DNA of 64,000 bases, taken from Actinomadura opuntiae. GTDB lineage: Bacteria; Actinomycetota; Actinomycetes; Streptosporangiales; Streptosporangiaceae. The notes below the pieces were generated by a model. The model ran no database searches. It was not told the origin of the DNA and worked only from the letters and a program-made list of their open reading frames with translations. Shown here one piece after another: positions 34,370 through 42,911 of this stretch (position 1 is the stretch's first letter; each line of letters starts with the position of its first letter). The position numbers and the translations under genes are program-made. The stretch spans positions 62,001-126,000 of the forward strand of contig NZ_JASNWF010000021.1 of the NCBI RefSeq assembly GCF_030283205.1, written 5' to 3'.

Positions 34370-36550
34370 TTACTTGGCGGGACACGTCCCGAAGCTCCCC
34401 TTCTGCGCGATGTCGCGCTCGGAGCCGCCGACCATGACCTGGTAGCAGCCGCTCGCGACCTTCCACGCCTTGGCGCCCTGGTTCCAGTACGCCATCGACC
34501 GCGCGGTCAGCGGGAACGTCACCCGCCTGCTCTCGCCGGGCGCCAGGGCGACCTTGGCGTAGCCCTTCAGCTGCCGGGGCGGCTGCGGGACGTCCACGCC
34601 CGGCGAGGGCATCCCGAGATACAGCTGCGGGACGGCGGTCCCCGCCCGCGGGCCGGTGTTGGTCACCGTGACCTGCACCGACGTGGACGACGCGGTGAGC
34701 CCGCTGTAGCGGAACGCGGTGTAGGACAGGCCGTGCCCGAACGGGAACGCCGGCGCGATCCGCTTGGCGTCGTAGTGCCGGTAGCCGACCATGACGCCCT
34801 CGGAGAACGTGGTGGTCTTGTTCACGCCGGGGAACTGGGCGGGGTTCCCGGCCGTCGGCGCGTCGTTCTCGGCCGCGGGGAAGGTGACGGGCAGCCGCCC
34901 GCCCGGGTCGACGTCCCCGTACAGGACGCGGGCCAGCGCGTTCCCGCCCTCCTGGCCGGGATACCAGGCCTCGACGATGCCCTTCACCTGGTCGCGCCAC
35001 GGCGTCAGCACGGGACCGCCGGTCTCCAGCACCACGATCGTGTTGGGGTTGGCCTTGGCGACGGCGCTGATCAGCGCGTCCTGGTCGCCGCGCAGCGGGT
35101 CGCCGCACTGCAGCGTCAGGCAGGACCGGTCGAAGAACTCGCCCTCGCTGTCGGTGGCGAACACGATCGCGACGTCGGCTTTGCGGGCGGCCTCGGCGGC
35201 GGCGTCGCGGTTCCCGCCGTCGGTGTAGGTGACCTTGGTGCCGGAGCCCGCGCGGCGGGCGATGCCGTCCTGCGCGCCGACGGAGGTGAACGGGACGACG
35301 TTCGCCGAGCCCGATCCGCTCTGGCTCTCCCGCGCCGCCTGCCCGACCAGCGCGATGGACGACGGCGACTTCAGCGGCAGGATCCCGCCGGCGTTGCGCA
35401 GCAGCGTGATGCCGCCCTCGGCGAGCCTCCGCGCGGCGTTCTCGCTCGCCGTCCGGTCGATCCTCCCCAGGTCGTTAGGGTAGGCGGGCCGGTCGAACAC
35501 CCCGAACGCGAACATCGTCCGCAGGACGTTGCGGACGTGCCCGTCGATCGTCGCCCACGTGACCTTCTTCTGCGCGACCGCCTGCTTGAGCAGGAACGCG
35601 TTGTACTTCATCCCGATCGGCAGCTCCATGTCGACGCCGCCGTTGGCGCCGGCCACGGTGTCCTGCACGGCGGTGTGGTCGGACGGCACGAACCCCCTGA
35701 AGCCCCACTCCGACCGCAGGATCTTGTTGAGGGCGCCGTCGTCCTGGCAGGCCCAGCGGCCGTTCAGCTTCCCGAACCCGCACATGACGGTGGCCGCGCC
35801 GCCCTGCTTCACCGCCGCCTCGAACGGCGGCAGGTAGATCTCGCGCAGCGTGCGCGGGTCCACCCGCATGTCCAGCGACAGCCGGTCGGTCTCCTGGGTG
35901 TAGACGGCCATGTGCTTGACCGACGCCATGACGCCCTGCGCCTGCGCGCCGCGGATCCAGGCCGCCCCCAGCCCGGACGACAGGTACGGGTCCTCGCCGA
36001 ACCCCTCGAACGAGCGGCCGTTGCGCGGCGCGCGCAGCACGTCCACGGTCGGCCCGAAGATCAGGTCGTTGCCGCGGTGCCTGGCCTCCCACCCGACCGT
36101 CCCGCCGTACAGCCGCGCCGCGTCCGGGTCGAAGCCGGCGGCCAGCGCGATCGGCGCGGGCAGCCGGGTCGCCTTGCCCTGCCGGACGCCCGCCGGGCCG
36201 TCGGCCATGTAGAGCGGCGGAATGCCCAGTCGAGGGATGCCGCCGTTGGTGTCGGCGTGCGCGGTGTCGATGAAGCCGCCGAGCGGGCCGCCCAGCGGGT
36301 CGTCCGACGCGAGCATCGCGATCTTCTCGTCGTCGGTCATCTTCGCCATCAGCAGGGCGGTCCGCCGGTCCGCGCCGAGCGCCGTGGCGCACCAGGGGCG
36401 CTGTGCGGGGTCGCCGCACCGGGTCTGCGTCGCCCGCGCCGGTAACGCGGCGGAGACGGGCGCGGCGAGCGCGAGCACGGACACCAGCGCCCCCGCGGCC
36501 GGCGTCCACCTTCCCGTCCGCCGTCCCGCCCGCCTCGTGAAGGGCCGCAT
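34370..36550 (-). CDS. Secreted glycoside hydrolase family 3 (beta-glucosidase-like)
   Basis: A 726-residue exported glycosidase. A Sec signal (GALVSVLALAAPVSA) ends near residue 35. The GH3 N-terminal barrel contains LGIPPLYMADGPAGVR, GEDPYLSSGLGAAWIRGAQA and FVPSDHTAV, in which the Asp is the expected nucleophile. The C-terminal sandwich begins GGITLLRNAGGILPL and has FPFGHGLSYTAF followed by a fibronectin III-like domain. The usual KHF-N motif reads KHMAVYTQE here, so substrate contacts may differ. Two Cys pairs suggest disulfides. Its ATG overlaps the stop of the CMD gene (TGATG). Likely cleaves plant or microbial beta-glycosides outside the cell. Confidence 0.9.
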   Translation of the reverse strand: MRPFTRRAGRRTGRWTPAAGALVSVLALAAPVSAALPARATQTRCGDPAQRPWCATALGADRRTALLMAKMTDDEKIAMLASDDPLGGPLGGFIDTAHADTNGGIPRLGIPPLYMADGPAGVRQGKATRLPAPIALAAGFDPDAARLYGGTVGWEARHRGNDLIFGPTVDVLRAPRNGRSFEGFGEDPYLSSGLGAAWIRGAQAQGVMASVKHMAVYTQETDRLSLDMRVDPRTLREIYLPPFEAAVKQGGAATVMCGFGKLNGRWACQDDGALNKILRSEWGFRGFVPSDHTAVQDTVAGANGGVDMELPIGMKYNAFLLKQAVAQKKVTWATIDGHVRNVLRTMFAFGVFDRPAYPNDLGRIDRTASENAARRLAEGGITLLRNAGGILPLKSPSSIALVGQAARESQSGSGSANVVPFTSVGAQDGIARRAGSGTKVTYTDGGNRDAAAEAARKADVAIVFATDSEGEFFDRSCLTLQCGDPLRGDQDALISAVAKANPNTIVVLETGGPVLTPWRDQVKGIVEAWYPGQEGGNALARVLYGDVDPGGRLPVTFPAAENDAPTAGNPAQFPGVNKTTTFSEGVMVGYRHYDAKRIAPAFPFGHGLSYTAFRYSGLTASSTSVQVTVTNTGPRAGTAVPQLYLGMPSPGVDVPQPPRQLKGYAKVALAPGESRRVTFPLTARSMAYWNQGAKAWKVASGCYQVMVGGSERDIAQKGSFGTCPAK

Positions 36551-37092
36551 CAGTGCTCCTCCTCGTCCTGGACGCGCAGGGCGTTCAGCGCGAAGGCGAC
36601 CATGTGGTAGTGCCCGACGAGCATCACCAGCTCGATCAGCTCCCGCTCGCCGAACCGGGCCGACAGCGCCGCCCACGTCGCGTCGGTGAGCGTGCTGCGC
36701 TCGTTCAGCTCGTCCGCCGCGGTCAGCACCATCAGGTCGTCCTCGTCCCACGCGTGGTCGTCGAGGGGCAGCCGGAGCGCGGCGATCTCGGTCTCGGTCA
36801 GGCCCGCGGCCAGTGCGAGCCGGCGATGGTGCCCCCACTCGTACGCGCAGTCCCGCAGGTGCGCCGTGCGCATGATCGCGAGCTCCCGGTCGCGGTCGCC
36901 CAGCAGGCCCTTCATCAGCAGCGCCGTGCCGAGGCCGATCCAGCTCCTGAACAGCTTCGGGTGGCGGCCGAGCGTCGTCAGGACGTTCAGCGGCCCGATC
37001 GACGCGGTCGCGGCCTTGAGCGTGTCGTCCCACTCCGCCTCGGGCAGCGGGGCGATGCGCGGCACGCGGTTCCCGGGGTTGTCTGCGCACAT
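36550..37092 (-). CDS. Carboxymuconolactone decarboxylase-family protein
   Basis: A 180-residue all-helical CMD/AhpD-fold protein. LFRSWIGLGTALLMKGLLGD and RELAIMRTAHLRDCAYEWGH form the core motif; a single Cys (DCAYEW) replaces the CxxC of AhpD, so peroxidase-type disulfide chemistry is unlikely. It is translationally coupled to the GH3 gene, suggesting a role in using the released aglycone (for example a phenolic); inference. A CCACCA-AA-TGGTGG palindrome lies 14 bp upstream of the start. Confidence 0.85.
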   Translation of the reverse strand: MCADNPGNRVPRIAPLPEAEWDDTLKAATASIGPLNVLTTLGRHPKLFRSWIGLGTALLMKGLLGDRDRELAIMRTAHLRDCAYEWGHHRRLALAAGLTETEIAALRLPLDDHAWDEDDLMVLTAADELNERSTLTDATWAALSARFGERELIELVMLVGHYHMVAFALNALRVQDEEEH

Positions 37093-37105
37093 GGCGACAT
37101 TTCTG

Positions 37106-37119
37106 CCACCAAATGGTGG
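37106..37119. promoter_or_regulatory. Palindromic operator candidate before CMD-GH3
   Basis: CCACCA and TGGTGG are exact inverted copies around AA. The site lies 14 bp before the CMD start on the minus strand, where a bound repressor would block transcription or initiation. No dedicated regulator gene lies next to it. Confidence 0.4.
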
Positions 37120-37199
37120 GACAGTGCTACCCCGGCGGCCTCACTTGGCCCAATTGTTACATTTCGATCACACGCCCGATCGCGGGCGGGACGCCGGGT

Positions 37200-38309
37200 T
37201 CAGGTGCGGCGCGCGGTGGCGGCGACCGCGAGGCCGGCGAGCGCGTCGCGGGCCTCCCCGGCGATCGGCGCGCCGTCCAGCGCCCGGCCGGCCTCGTCCA
37301 GATAGCGGTCGATCATCGCCTCGCAGGCCGCCAGGCCGCCGGTCTCCTCGATGATCGCGCGCGCCTCGTCCACCCCGGGGCGGTCCAGCCCCGGGTCGCC
37401 GAGCCGGCGCTCCAGCGCCGCCGCCTGCGCCGCCGTGGCGCGTTCCAGCGTGAGCGCGACCAGCACGGTCCGCTTGCCCTCGCGCAGGTCGTCGCCGGCC
37501 GGCTTGCCGGTCTCGGCGGGGTCGCCGAACACCCCGAGCACGTCGTCGCGCAGCTGGAAGGCGATGCCGAGCGGCAGGCCGTAGCCGGTGAGCGCGGCGG
37601 TCACCCGCGGGTCCGCGCCGGCCAGCGCGGCGCCCAGGTGCAGCGGCCGCTCGATCGTGTACTTGGCGCTCTTGAACTCCACCACCCGCAGCGCCGTCTC
37701 CGCCGTCGCCCGGCCGCGGGTGCCCTCCAGCATGTCCAGGTACTGGCCGCACATGACCTCGGTGCGCATCAGGTCGTAGACGGCCCGGCCGCGGCGGCGC
37801 CGCTCCTCGTCCAGGCCGCACGTCTCGAACATCTCGCTCGACCAGGCCAGGCACAGGTCGCCGAGCAGGATCGCGGTGCCCGCGCCGAACGGCACGGCGG
37901 CGCCCGGCCAGCCCTGCGCGTGGTGCAGCGCCTCGAACCGGCGGTGCACCGACGGCTGCCCGCGCCGGGTGTCGCTGGAGTCCATCACGTCGTCGTGGAT
38001 CAGCGCGCTGGCCTGCAGCAGCTCCAGGGACGCCGCCGCGTGCACGATCGCGGGGTCGTCGGTTCCGCCGTCCGCCGCGCGCCACCCCCAGTAGCAGAAC
38101 GCCGGACGCAGCCGCTTGCCGCCCTCCAGCAGCGCGTCCAGCGCCGACAGCAGCGGCCCGAGGTCGTCGCTGATGGACAGCAGGCCGGGGCGCTGGCGGT
38201 CGACGAAGGCCAGCAGCGCCTCGTCGACCTCCTTGCGGATGCGGCTCCAGGGCGAGCCGGGCGATCCGGGGGATGCGGGGGGTCGTCCTCCCGCAGGCAG
38301 CCTCGACAT
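37200..38309 (-). CDS. Polyprenyl (trans-isoprenyl) diphosphate synthase
   Basis: About 369 residues. The first Asp-rich motif is DDVMDSSDTRRG (DDxxD), with Gly-Lys-Arg-Leu-Arg-Pro before it. The second motif is QLRDDVLGVFGD with GKPAGDDLREGKRT following, all typical of geranylgeranyl or longer-chain synthases. The fifth residue before DDxxD region is aliphatic/aromatic-poor (LLQASALIHDD), compatible with a product longer than farnesyl diphosphate, but chain length is not certain. Start ATG 38309 or GTG 38342; neither has a strong ribosome site. Transcribed divergently from metF. Confidence 0.88.
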   Translation of the reverse strand: MSRLPAGGRPPASPGSPGSPWSRIRKEVDEALLAFVDRQRPGLLSISDDLGPLLSALDALLEGGKRLRPAFCYWGWRAADGGTDDPAIVHAAASLELLQASALIHDDVMDSSDTRRGQPSVHRRFEALHHAQGWPGAAVPFGAGTAILLGDLCLAWSSEMFETCGLDEERRRRGRAVYDLMRTEVMCGQYLDMLEGTRGRATAETALRVVEFKSAKYTIERPLHLGAALAGADPRVTAALTGYGLPLGIAFQLRDDVLGVFGDPAETGKPAGDDLREGKRTVLVALTLERATAAQAAALERRLGDPGLDRPGVDEARAIIEETGGLAACEAMIDRYLDEAGRALDGAPIAGEARDALAGLAVAATARRT

Positions 38310-38491
38310 GCCCGCGATCGTATCCAGCCGGACGGAATCCACCCGCCAGCTATCGGGGGATATGTCAGTCGATCACAGGAAATAGAGGCATTACGTTGGT
38401 GTGGACGTGTGCAGGATCACCCGTAATGGAGCCGGCCGCCCGGCCCGGCGGCGGGCGGGTCCCCGGCCGGGCCCGCCTGTAGGCTTGGGGG

Positions 38492-39427
38492 ATGCGACCC
38501 GTACGTCCCGACCGGCCCCCGACCGTCCGCGACCTGCTGGCCTCGGGCGAGCGGTCCTTCTCGTTCGAGTTCTCCCCGCCCAAGACCGACAAGGGCGTCC
38601 GGAACCTGTGGCGTACGATCCGCGAGCTGGAGCCCCTGCACCCGACGTTCGTGTCGGTCACCTACGGGGCGGGCGGCGGCACCCGCGACACGACCGTCGA
38701 CATCGTCGAGCGGATCGCCACCGACACCACCCTCACCCCGGTCGCGCACTTCACCGCCGTGAACCACTCCCAGGCCGAGCTGCGCAACCTGATCGGCCGG
38801 TTCGCCGCCGCCGGCGTCCGCAACGTGCTCGCGCTGCGCGGCGACCCGCCCGGCGACCCGACGGGGGAGTGGGTCAAGCACCCCGAGGGCGTCGAGTACG
38901 CCGCCGAGCTCGTCCGCATGATCCGCTCCTACGGCGACTTCTGCGTCGGCGTCGCCGCGTTCCCCTACAAGCACCCGCGCTCGCCCGACATCGAGAGCGA
39001 CACCCGCTTCTTCGTCGACAAGTGCCGCGCCGGCGCCGACTACGCGATCACGCAGATGTTCTTCCGCGCCGACGACTACTTCCGGCTGCGCGACCGGGTC
39101 GCCGCCGTGGGCTGCGAGACGCCGATCATCCCCGGCATCATGCCGGTCACCAAGTACAGCACCATCGAGCGGTCCGAGCAGCTGTCCGGCGCGCCGTTCC
39201 CGCCCGAGGTCAGGGCCCGCTTCGACGCCGTCGCCGACGACCCGGAGGCGGTGCGGCGGCTCGGCATCGAGCACGCCGCCGACCTGTGCCGCGACCTGCT
39301 CGAGCAGGACGCGCCCGGCATCCACTTCATCACCTTCAACCAGTCGACCGCCACGCGCGAGGTCTACGGGCTGCTGGAGTCCGGCGGGTACGGCGCCAGG
39401 GGCAGCGTCCCGCCCATGACCGCGTAG
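38492..39427 (+). CDS. metF: Methylenetetrahydrofolate reductase
   Basis: A 311-residue MetF-type flavoprotein that reduces 5,10-methylene- to 5-methyl-tetrahydrofolate for methionine synthesis. The barrel has [12 protein letters not shown] (catalytic Glu), [34 protein letters not shown] and [14 protein letters not shown]. Length equals bacterial MetF without a regulatory domain. Its end overlaps the convergent GNAT gene by 64 bp. Functionally linked to metK at 61 kb through the methyl cycle. Confidence 0.93.
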   Translation: MRPVRPDRPPTVRDLLASGERSFSFEFSPPKTDKGVRNLWRTIRELEPLHPTFVSVTYGAGGGTRDTTVDIVERIATDTTLTPVAHFTAVNHSQAELRNLIGRFAAAGVRNVLALRGDPPGDPTGEWVKHPEGVEYAAELVRMIRSYGDFCVGVAAFPYKHPRSPDIESDTRFFVDKCRAGADYAITQMFFRADDYFRLRDRVAAVGCETPIIPGIMPVTKYSTIERSEQLSGAPFPPEVRARFDAVADDPEAVRRLGIEHAADLCRDLLEQDAPGIHFITFNQSTATREVYGLLESGGYGARGSVPPMTA

Positions 39428-39966
39428 CGGGGGCCGCCGCCGGGGAACTCGAAGTCGGTCAGCAGGTCCACCATGCCGACCGAGCGGTACAGCCGGCGGG
39501 CCGGCGTCTCGGGCCTGCGGTCCAGCGTCGACAGCACGACCGTCCGCTCCGGACGGCCCTCGCACAGCGCCGTCAGCAGCGCCCGCCCGAGCCCCCGTCC
39601 CTGCGCCTGAGGGTGCACGTGCAGCTCCGCCACCTCGAACGAGTCGTCCATCCACGACTCGGCGTGCGCGGCGCCGCCGACGTCGATGAGCGCCTGGTAC
39701 ACCACGTCGTGCCACCACTGCCCGCGCGTCCCGCGGAACCCGTAGGCGAACCCGTGGACCGGTCCCGGCAGGCCGGGCAGCGCGGCGCGCCGCTCCGCGA
39801 CGAACGCGCGGAACGACGGGTACGACGCGTGCCGCTCCATGATGGTGTGCCGGCCCGGCAACTGCTCCTCCGGCGGCTCCATCGCGGCCCGGTACACCTC
39901 GAGCATGGGGTTGAGCCGCCGTAGGAAGGCGCGTTCGTCGATCTCGCGCAGCTTCGGGTCCCTCAC
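39364..39966 (-). CDS. GNAT-family N-acetyltransferase
   Basis: A 200-residue acetyltransferase. The acetyl-CoA motif is [20 protein letters not shown], followed by [20 protein letters not shown] typical of motif B. An N-terminal helical stretch of about 60 residues ([20 protein letters not shown]) with [18 protein letters not shown] is shared with actinobacterial GNAT proteins found beside metF. Acceptor unknown. The last 64 bp overlap metF in opposite direction. Confidence 0.85.
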   Translation of the reverse strand: MRDPKLREIDERAFLRRLNPMLEVYRAAMEPPEEQLPGRHTIMERHASYPSFRAFVAERRAALPGLPGPVHGFAYGFRGTRGQWWHDVVYQALIDVGGAAHAESWMDDSFEVAELHVHPQAQGRGLGRALLTALCEGRPERTVVLSTLDRRPETPARRLYRSVGMVDLLTDFEFPGGGPRYAVMGGTLPLAPYPPDSSSP

Positions 39967-39976
39967 CCGGAAGAGA

Positions 39977-40309
39977 CTAGACCCGCGGGGTGGTCCGCTG
40001 CGTGGACGACAGCCGGTCGTAGATGTCCCACAGGATCCGGTCGGCGGCCTTCCTCAGCGTCCCGCGCCGGGAGTCGAGCTGGGCGCCCCACTCGCGCGCC
40101 TCCGGGCCCAGCCACGCGTCGGACGAGCCGAGCGTCCGCGCGGGCGCGTCCAGGGCCCGCCGCACCTGGTCGATGCTGCCGTAGGCGTCGGCGTAGGCGC
40201 GGTACAGCCGCTCGTACTCGGGGTTCGGCTGCTCGGTGGGCGACAGCTGGGCCGCGCCCGCGGCGGTGTACGGCGGGGGCAGGCTCCCCGGAGGCGGCGG
40301 AGCGGCCAT
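39977..40309 (-). CDS. Small helical protein, second member of an ESX-like pair
   Basis: A 110-residue protein with a Pro-rich start (MAAPPPPGSLPPPYTAAG) and a helical pair (NPEYERLYRAYADAYGSIDQ; RGTLRKAADRILWDIYDRLS). The Leu/Trp/Tyr spacing resembles small WXG100-like helical hairpins, without a strict WxG. It lies 12 bp downstream of the larger helical protein, in the same direction, so they are probably co-expressed. No export motif is certain. Function unknown. Confidence 0.55.
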   Translation of the reverse strand: MAAPPPPGSLPPPYTAAGAAQLSPTEQPNPEYERLYRAYADAYGSIDQVRRALDAPARTLGSSDAWLGPEAREWGAQLDSRRGTLRKAADRILWDIYDRLSSTQRTTPRV

Positions 40310-40321
40310 GGCGACCTCACA

Positions 40322-41254
40322 TCAGGCGACGTTGCTGGGCGTGCTGCTGTGGCTCGGTGCGTCCGTGCCGCCGGGCGCGCCGTGGCCCGGTCCGCTCCCC
40401 GGACGCGCGGGAGCGGACTGCGTGTGCATCACCGGGTCCAGATGGAGCCTGGCGATGGCCTCGCGGGTCCTGCCGCTCATATCGGCCTCGGTGACCACCT
40501 GGACGGCCGCCGGACGCACCCCGGCGCGGTCGGCCTCGGCGAGGAAGGCGCGCAGCCACGTCACGTCCATCGCCAGATGGTGGCTGGAGGTGCCGAGCGA
40601 CTCCTCGATCACCTTCAGCCGCGCCGCGTCGCCGTGCGCCGCCTCGACCAGGCCGGCGGCGCCGACGGGGCCGAGGCGCTCGTACAGCGTCTCGGTGTAG
40701 TCGGGGTCGCGGGCGTCGGCCTTCAGCCGCTTCCAGACCGCGTCCGGGACGGCCCGGCCGCCCTGGACGGCGGCGGCGACGGCCAGCGCGTCCGCCCTCG
40801 CGGCCTTCTGCGCGGCCGGGCGGTCCGGGTAGCCGCCGAGGTCGCCGGCGCCCCGAGGCGTCGGCGCGACCTTGCGCACCGGGGACGTCCGGCGCGGCGG
40901 ACGCACCGGAGAAGGCGTCCCGCCCGGGCCGGGCGCCTTCGTCGGAGGAGGCGTCGGCGCCGGCGCGGGTGCGGGAGGGGCGTCCACCCCGCCGCCCGCG
41001 TCGGGGTGGGTGACCGCGAAGTTGTACCGCCGCGTCAGCATCCCGAGCTGCGCGGCGGCCCAGTGCGCGACCTCGTCGGCCTGCCGGTACCCGGCCTGCG
41101 ACACCCCGGCCGGCGGGCGGTGCCCGTTCAGCCAGCCGGAGATCGCCGCCTGCGCGTCGCGCAGCTGCCGGATCACCTGGTCCAGCGCGGGCGGGTCGAT
41201 GCCCCGGAACTCCGGGTCGCGCGCGGCCGGGCCCGTGCGCATCTGAGCGCTCAT
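40322..41254 (-). CDS. Hypothetical helical protein with Pro-rich linker
   Basis: A 310-residue protein. The N-terminal helical domain (about 15-85) has LDQVIRQLRDAQAAISGWLN, a GH-RPPAGVS turn and ADEVAHWAAAQLGMLTRRYN, similar to WXG/LXG-type helical modules of actinobacterial type VII proteins. A 60-residue Ala/Pro linker follows. The C-terminal helical domain (about 145-280) contains VWKRLKADARDPDYTETLYE and LGTSSHHLAMDVTWLRAFLA, as in the PPW-type hypothetical proteins of Streptosporangiales. The last 35 residues are His/Ser/Pro-rich. Function unknown; secretion is speculation. Confidence 0.55.
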   Translation of the reverse strand: MSAQMRTGPAARDPEFRGIDPPALDQVIRQLRDAQAAISGWLNGHRPPAGVSQAGYRQADEVAHWAAAQLGMLTRRYNFAVTHPDAGGGVDAPPAPAPAPTPPPTKAPGPGGTPSPVRPPRRTSPVRKVAPTPRGAGDLGGYPDRPAAQKAARADALAVAAAVQGGRAVPDAVWKRLKADARDPDYTETLYERLGPVGAAGLVEAAHGDAARLKVIEESLGTSSHHLAMDVTWLRAFLAEADRAGVRPAAVQVVTEADMSGRTREAIARLHLDPVMHTQSAPARPGSGPGHGAPGGTDAPSHSSTPSNVA

Positions 41255-41326
41255 CGCCCCTCCCGGACGTCACTCATCGTCGGCATGGAACGCCGCAGCG
41301 TTCCGATCCCCAGAATCACACCCGCA

Positions 41327-41677
41327 TCAGCGGCTGTCGAGGGCCTTCCTGACCGATTCCGGGTCCCGCGCCACGACGGCCTCCCCGCCGGTCAGCACGA
41401 TCGGACGCTGGATCAGCACCGGGTTCGCCACCATGATCTCGATCCACCGGGCGCGGTCGTGCTCGAGGTCCTTCAGGCCCAGCTCCCTGGCGACCGGCTC
41501 GCCGAGCCGCGCCACGTCCCACGGCTCCGCGCCGATCCGCTTCAGCACCGCGTCCAGCTCGTCCGCCGTGGGCGGCTCGTCCAGATAGCGGCGCTCGGTG
41601 TACTCCACGCCCGCCTCGTCCAGCGCGGCCTTGGCGGCACGGCTCTTCGAGCAGCGCGGGTTGTGCCAGATCTCCAT
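41327..41677 (-). CDS. ArsC/Spx-family protein (glutaredoxin-dependent arsenate reductase-like)
   Basis: A 116-residue thioredoxin-fold protein. The start MEIWHNPRCSKSRAAKAALD has the catalytic Cys in NPRCSKSR, the arsenate reductase motif. RYLDEPPTADELDAVLKRIG and MVANPVLIQRPIVL are typical of ArsC, with the Arg of QRPIV present. All residues expected for arsenate reduction are therefore seen. No arsenite exporter lies nearby. ATG 41677 has AGGA at 7 nt. Eleven bp follow the YbaK gene end in the same direction. Confidence 0.87.
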   Translation of the reverse strand: MEIWHNPRCSKSRAAKAALDEAGVEYTERRYLDEPPTADELDAVLKRIGAEPWDVARLGEPVARELGLKDLEHDRARWIEIMVANPVLIQRPIVLTGGEAVVARDPESVRKALDSR

Positions 41678-41688
41678 GCCCAGTCCTC

Positions 41689-42153
41689 TCAACCCACCTC
41701 GGCCGGGGCGCCCCCGGTGATCCTCAGCAGTTCCTCGTACGTGGTCGGGAAGACCGTGTGCGGATGCCCGCCCGCCGCCCACACCTCGTCGTACTTGTCC
41801 AGCCACACGTCCACCAGCGTGCGGATCGGCGCCGGATGCCCGACCGGCGCGACGCCGCCGATCGGCTGCCCGGTCGCCTCCCGGACGAACTCGGGCGTCG
41901 CCCGCCCCACCTTCTCCGCCCCCACCAGGAGCGCGACCTTGCCGGTGTCCACGCGGTGCGCGCCGCTCGTCATCACCAGCAGCGGCGCCCCGTCGGCGTC
42001 GAACACCAGGCTGTTGGCGATCGCGCCGACCTCGCAGCCGAGCTGGTCCGCGGCGGCCTGCGCGGTGCGGGCCGAATCCGGCAGCTCGACGATCTGGCCC
42101 GCCGCGCCCTGCGCGCGCAGCGCCGCGGCGACCCGTTCGACATTCGGATGCAT
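41689..42153 (-). CDS. YbaK/EbsC-family aminoacyl-tRNA editing protein
   Basis: A 154-residue protein of the YbaK/ProX superfamily. LPDSARTAQAAADQLGCEVG, ANSLVFDADG, GKVALLVGAEKVGRATPEFV and the signature GQPIGGVAPVGHP are all present, including the Lys and Gly residues used in deacylation. It most likely hydrolyses mischarged tRNA; whether Cys-tRNA(Pro), Ala-tRNA(Pro) or another is uncertain. It precedes the ArsC-like gene in the same direction and is divergent from the HEPN gene. Confidence 0.88.
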   Translation of the reverse strand: MHPNVERVAAALRAQGAAGQIVELPDSARTAQAAADQLGCEVGAIANSLVFDADGAPLLVMTSGAHRVDTGKVALLVGAEKVGRATPEFVREATGQPIGGVAPVGHPAPIRTLVDVWLDKYDEVWAAGGHPHTVFPTTYEELLRITGGAPAEVG

Positions 42154-42246
42154 GCCAGCACCCTACGGTGCGGTGGCCCGTCCCATCCCGCCGTTCTCCT
42201 GCGGATATGCCGTCGGCGCAGGTCGGGCGGCGTGCGTTCGAACACG

Positions 42247-42275
42247 TTGACGAATCGGCGACAGGGCGCTTTACT
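42247..42275 (+). promoter_or_regulatory. Promoter before HEPN gene
   Basis: TTGACG (42247-42252), a 17-bp spacer and TTTACT (42270-42275) match the vegetative sigma consensus well for a GC-rich genome. The SOS box begins 10 bp downstream, covering the expected transcription start region. Confidence 0.55.
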
Positions 42276-42284
42276 GTGAGTGCG

Positions 42285-42300
42285 TCGAACTTATGTTCGA
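42285..42300. promoter_or_regulatory. LexA (SOS) box
   Basis: TCGAAC-TTAT-GTTCGA is a perfect 16-bp palindrome in its arms and fits the actinobacterial LexA consensus (GAAC-N4-GTTC core). Its place just after a -10-like element is ideal for repression. It lies 134 bp before the HEPN start. Confidence 0.8.
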
Positions 42301-42434
42301 TGTGGCGCGGGACTCGCGGCCCGCGCCAGGGCGACGTCCCCGACCGGCGCAGCAGTGGCCGGCGGGACGGACGGCCGGGCGGAGTGAGGGGAAGCTCTCC
42401 GCCCGGCCGGCCCGAGCCCCGGAAGGAGGCAGTC

Positions 42435-42911
42435 ATGTCCGCAACGACGGCCGCGCGCGGAGCCCACTCCGCCGCCCAGCCCGCGCCGCCCCCGCGCCAC
42501 CGCGCGCTCCCGGCGCCGCGCCCGGCGCACACGGCGGTCGGCCAGCTGCACGCCGCCCGCATGGGCCTCGCCGAGGCCGCCGAGGCGACCTCGCCCGCCG
42601 TCCGCTACGTCTGCGCCCACCTCGCCGCGCTGCGCGCCGCCGCCGCGGTGCTGGCGTCCAAGGAGCCCCTGGAGACCCACCGGCGCGGACGCCCGCGCAG
42701 CGTCTGGGTCCTGCTGCCCGAAGCCGAACCCGCCCTGCGCGAATGGGCCGCGTTCTTCGCCGCCGGCGCCGACAAGCGCGCCGCCGCCGAAGCCGGCCTC
42801 CCGCGCGCCGTCACCCCGCGCGAAGCGGAGGAACTCCTCCACGACGCCGAAGTCTTCGTCACCCTCGTCGAAGACACCCTCGGCATCACCAGCCAACCCA
42901 CTCTGCCTTGA
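42435..42911 (+). CDS. SAV_6107-family HEPN-domain protein, SOS-controlled
   Basis: A 158-residue helical protein. The first 35 residues are Ala/Pro-rich; then HTAVGQLHAARMGLAEAAEA and AVRYVCAHLAALRAAAAVLA form the HEPN helices, with SVWVLLPEAEPALREWAAFF, as in SAV_6107. In Streptomyces such a gene sits with the error-prone ImuB/DnaE2 cassette, as I recall; here no such partner is seen. A LexA box and promoter precede it, so it should be DNA damage-inducible. ATG 42435 has a full AGGAGG site. Its TGA stop is the first triplet of dispersed repeat copy C. Confidence 0.82.
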   Translation: MSATTAARGAHSAAQPAPPPRHRALPAPRPAHTAVGQLHAARMGLAEAAEATSPAVRYVCAHLAALRAAAAVLASKEPLETHRRGRPRSVWVLLPEAEPALREWAAFFAAGADKRAAAEAGLPRAVTPREAEELLHDAEVFVTLVEDTLGITSQPTLP

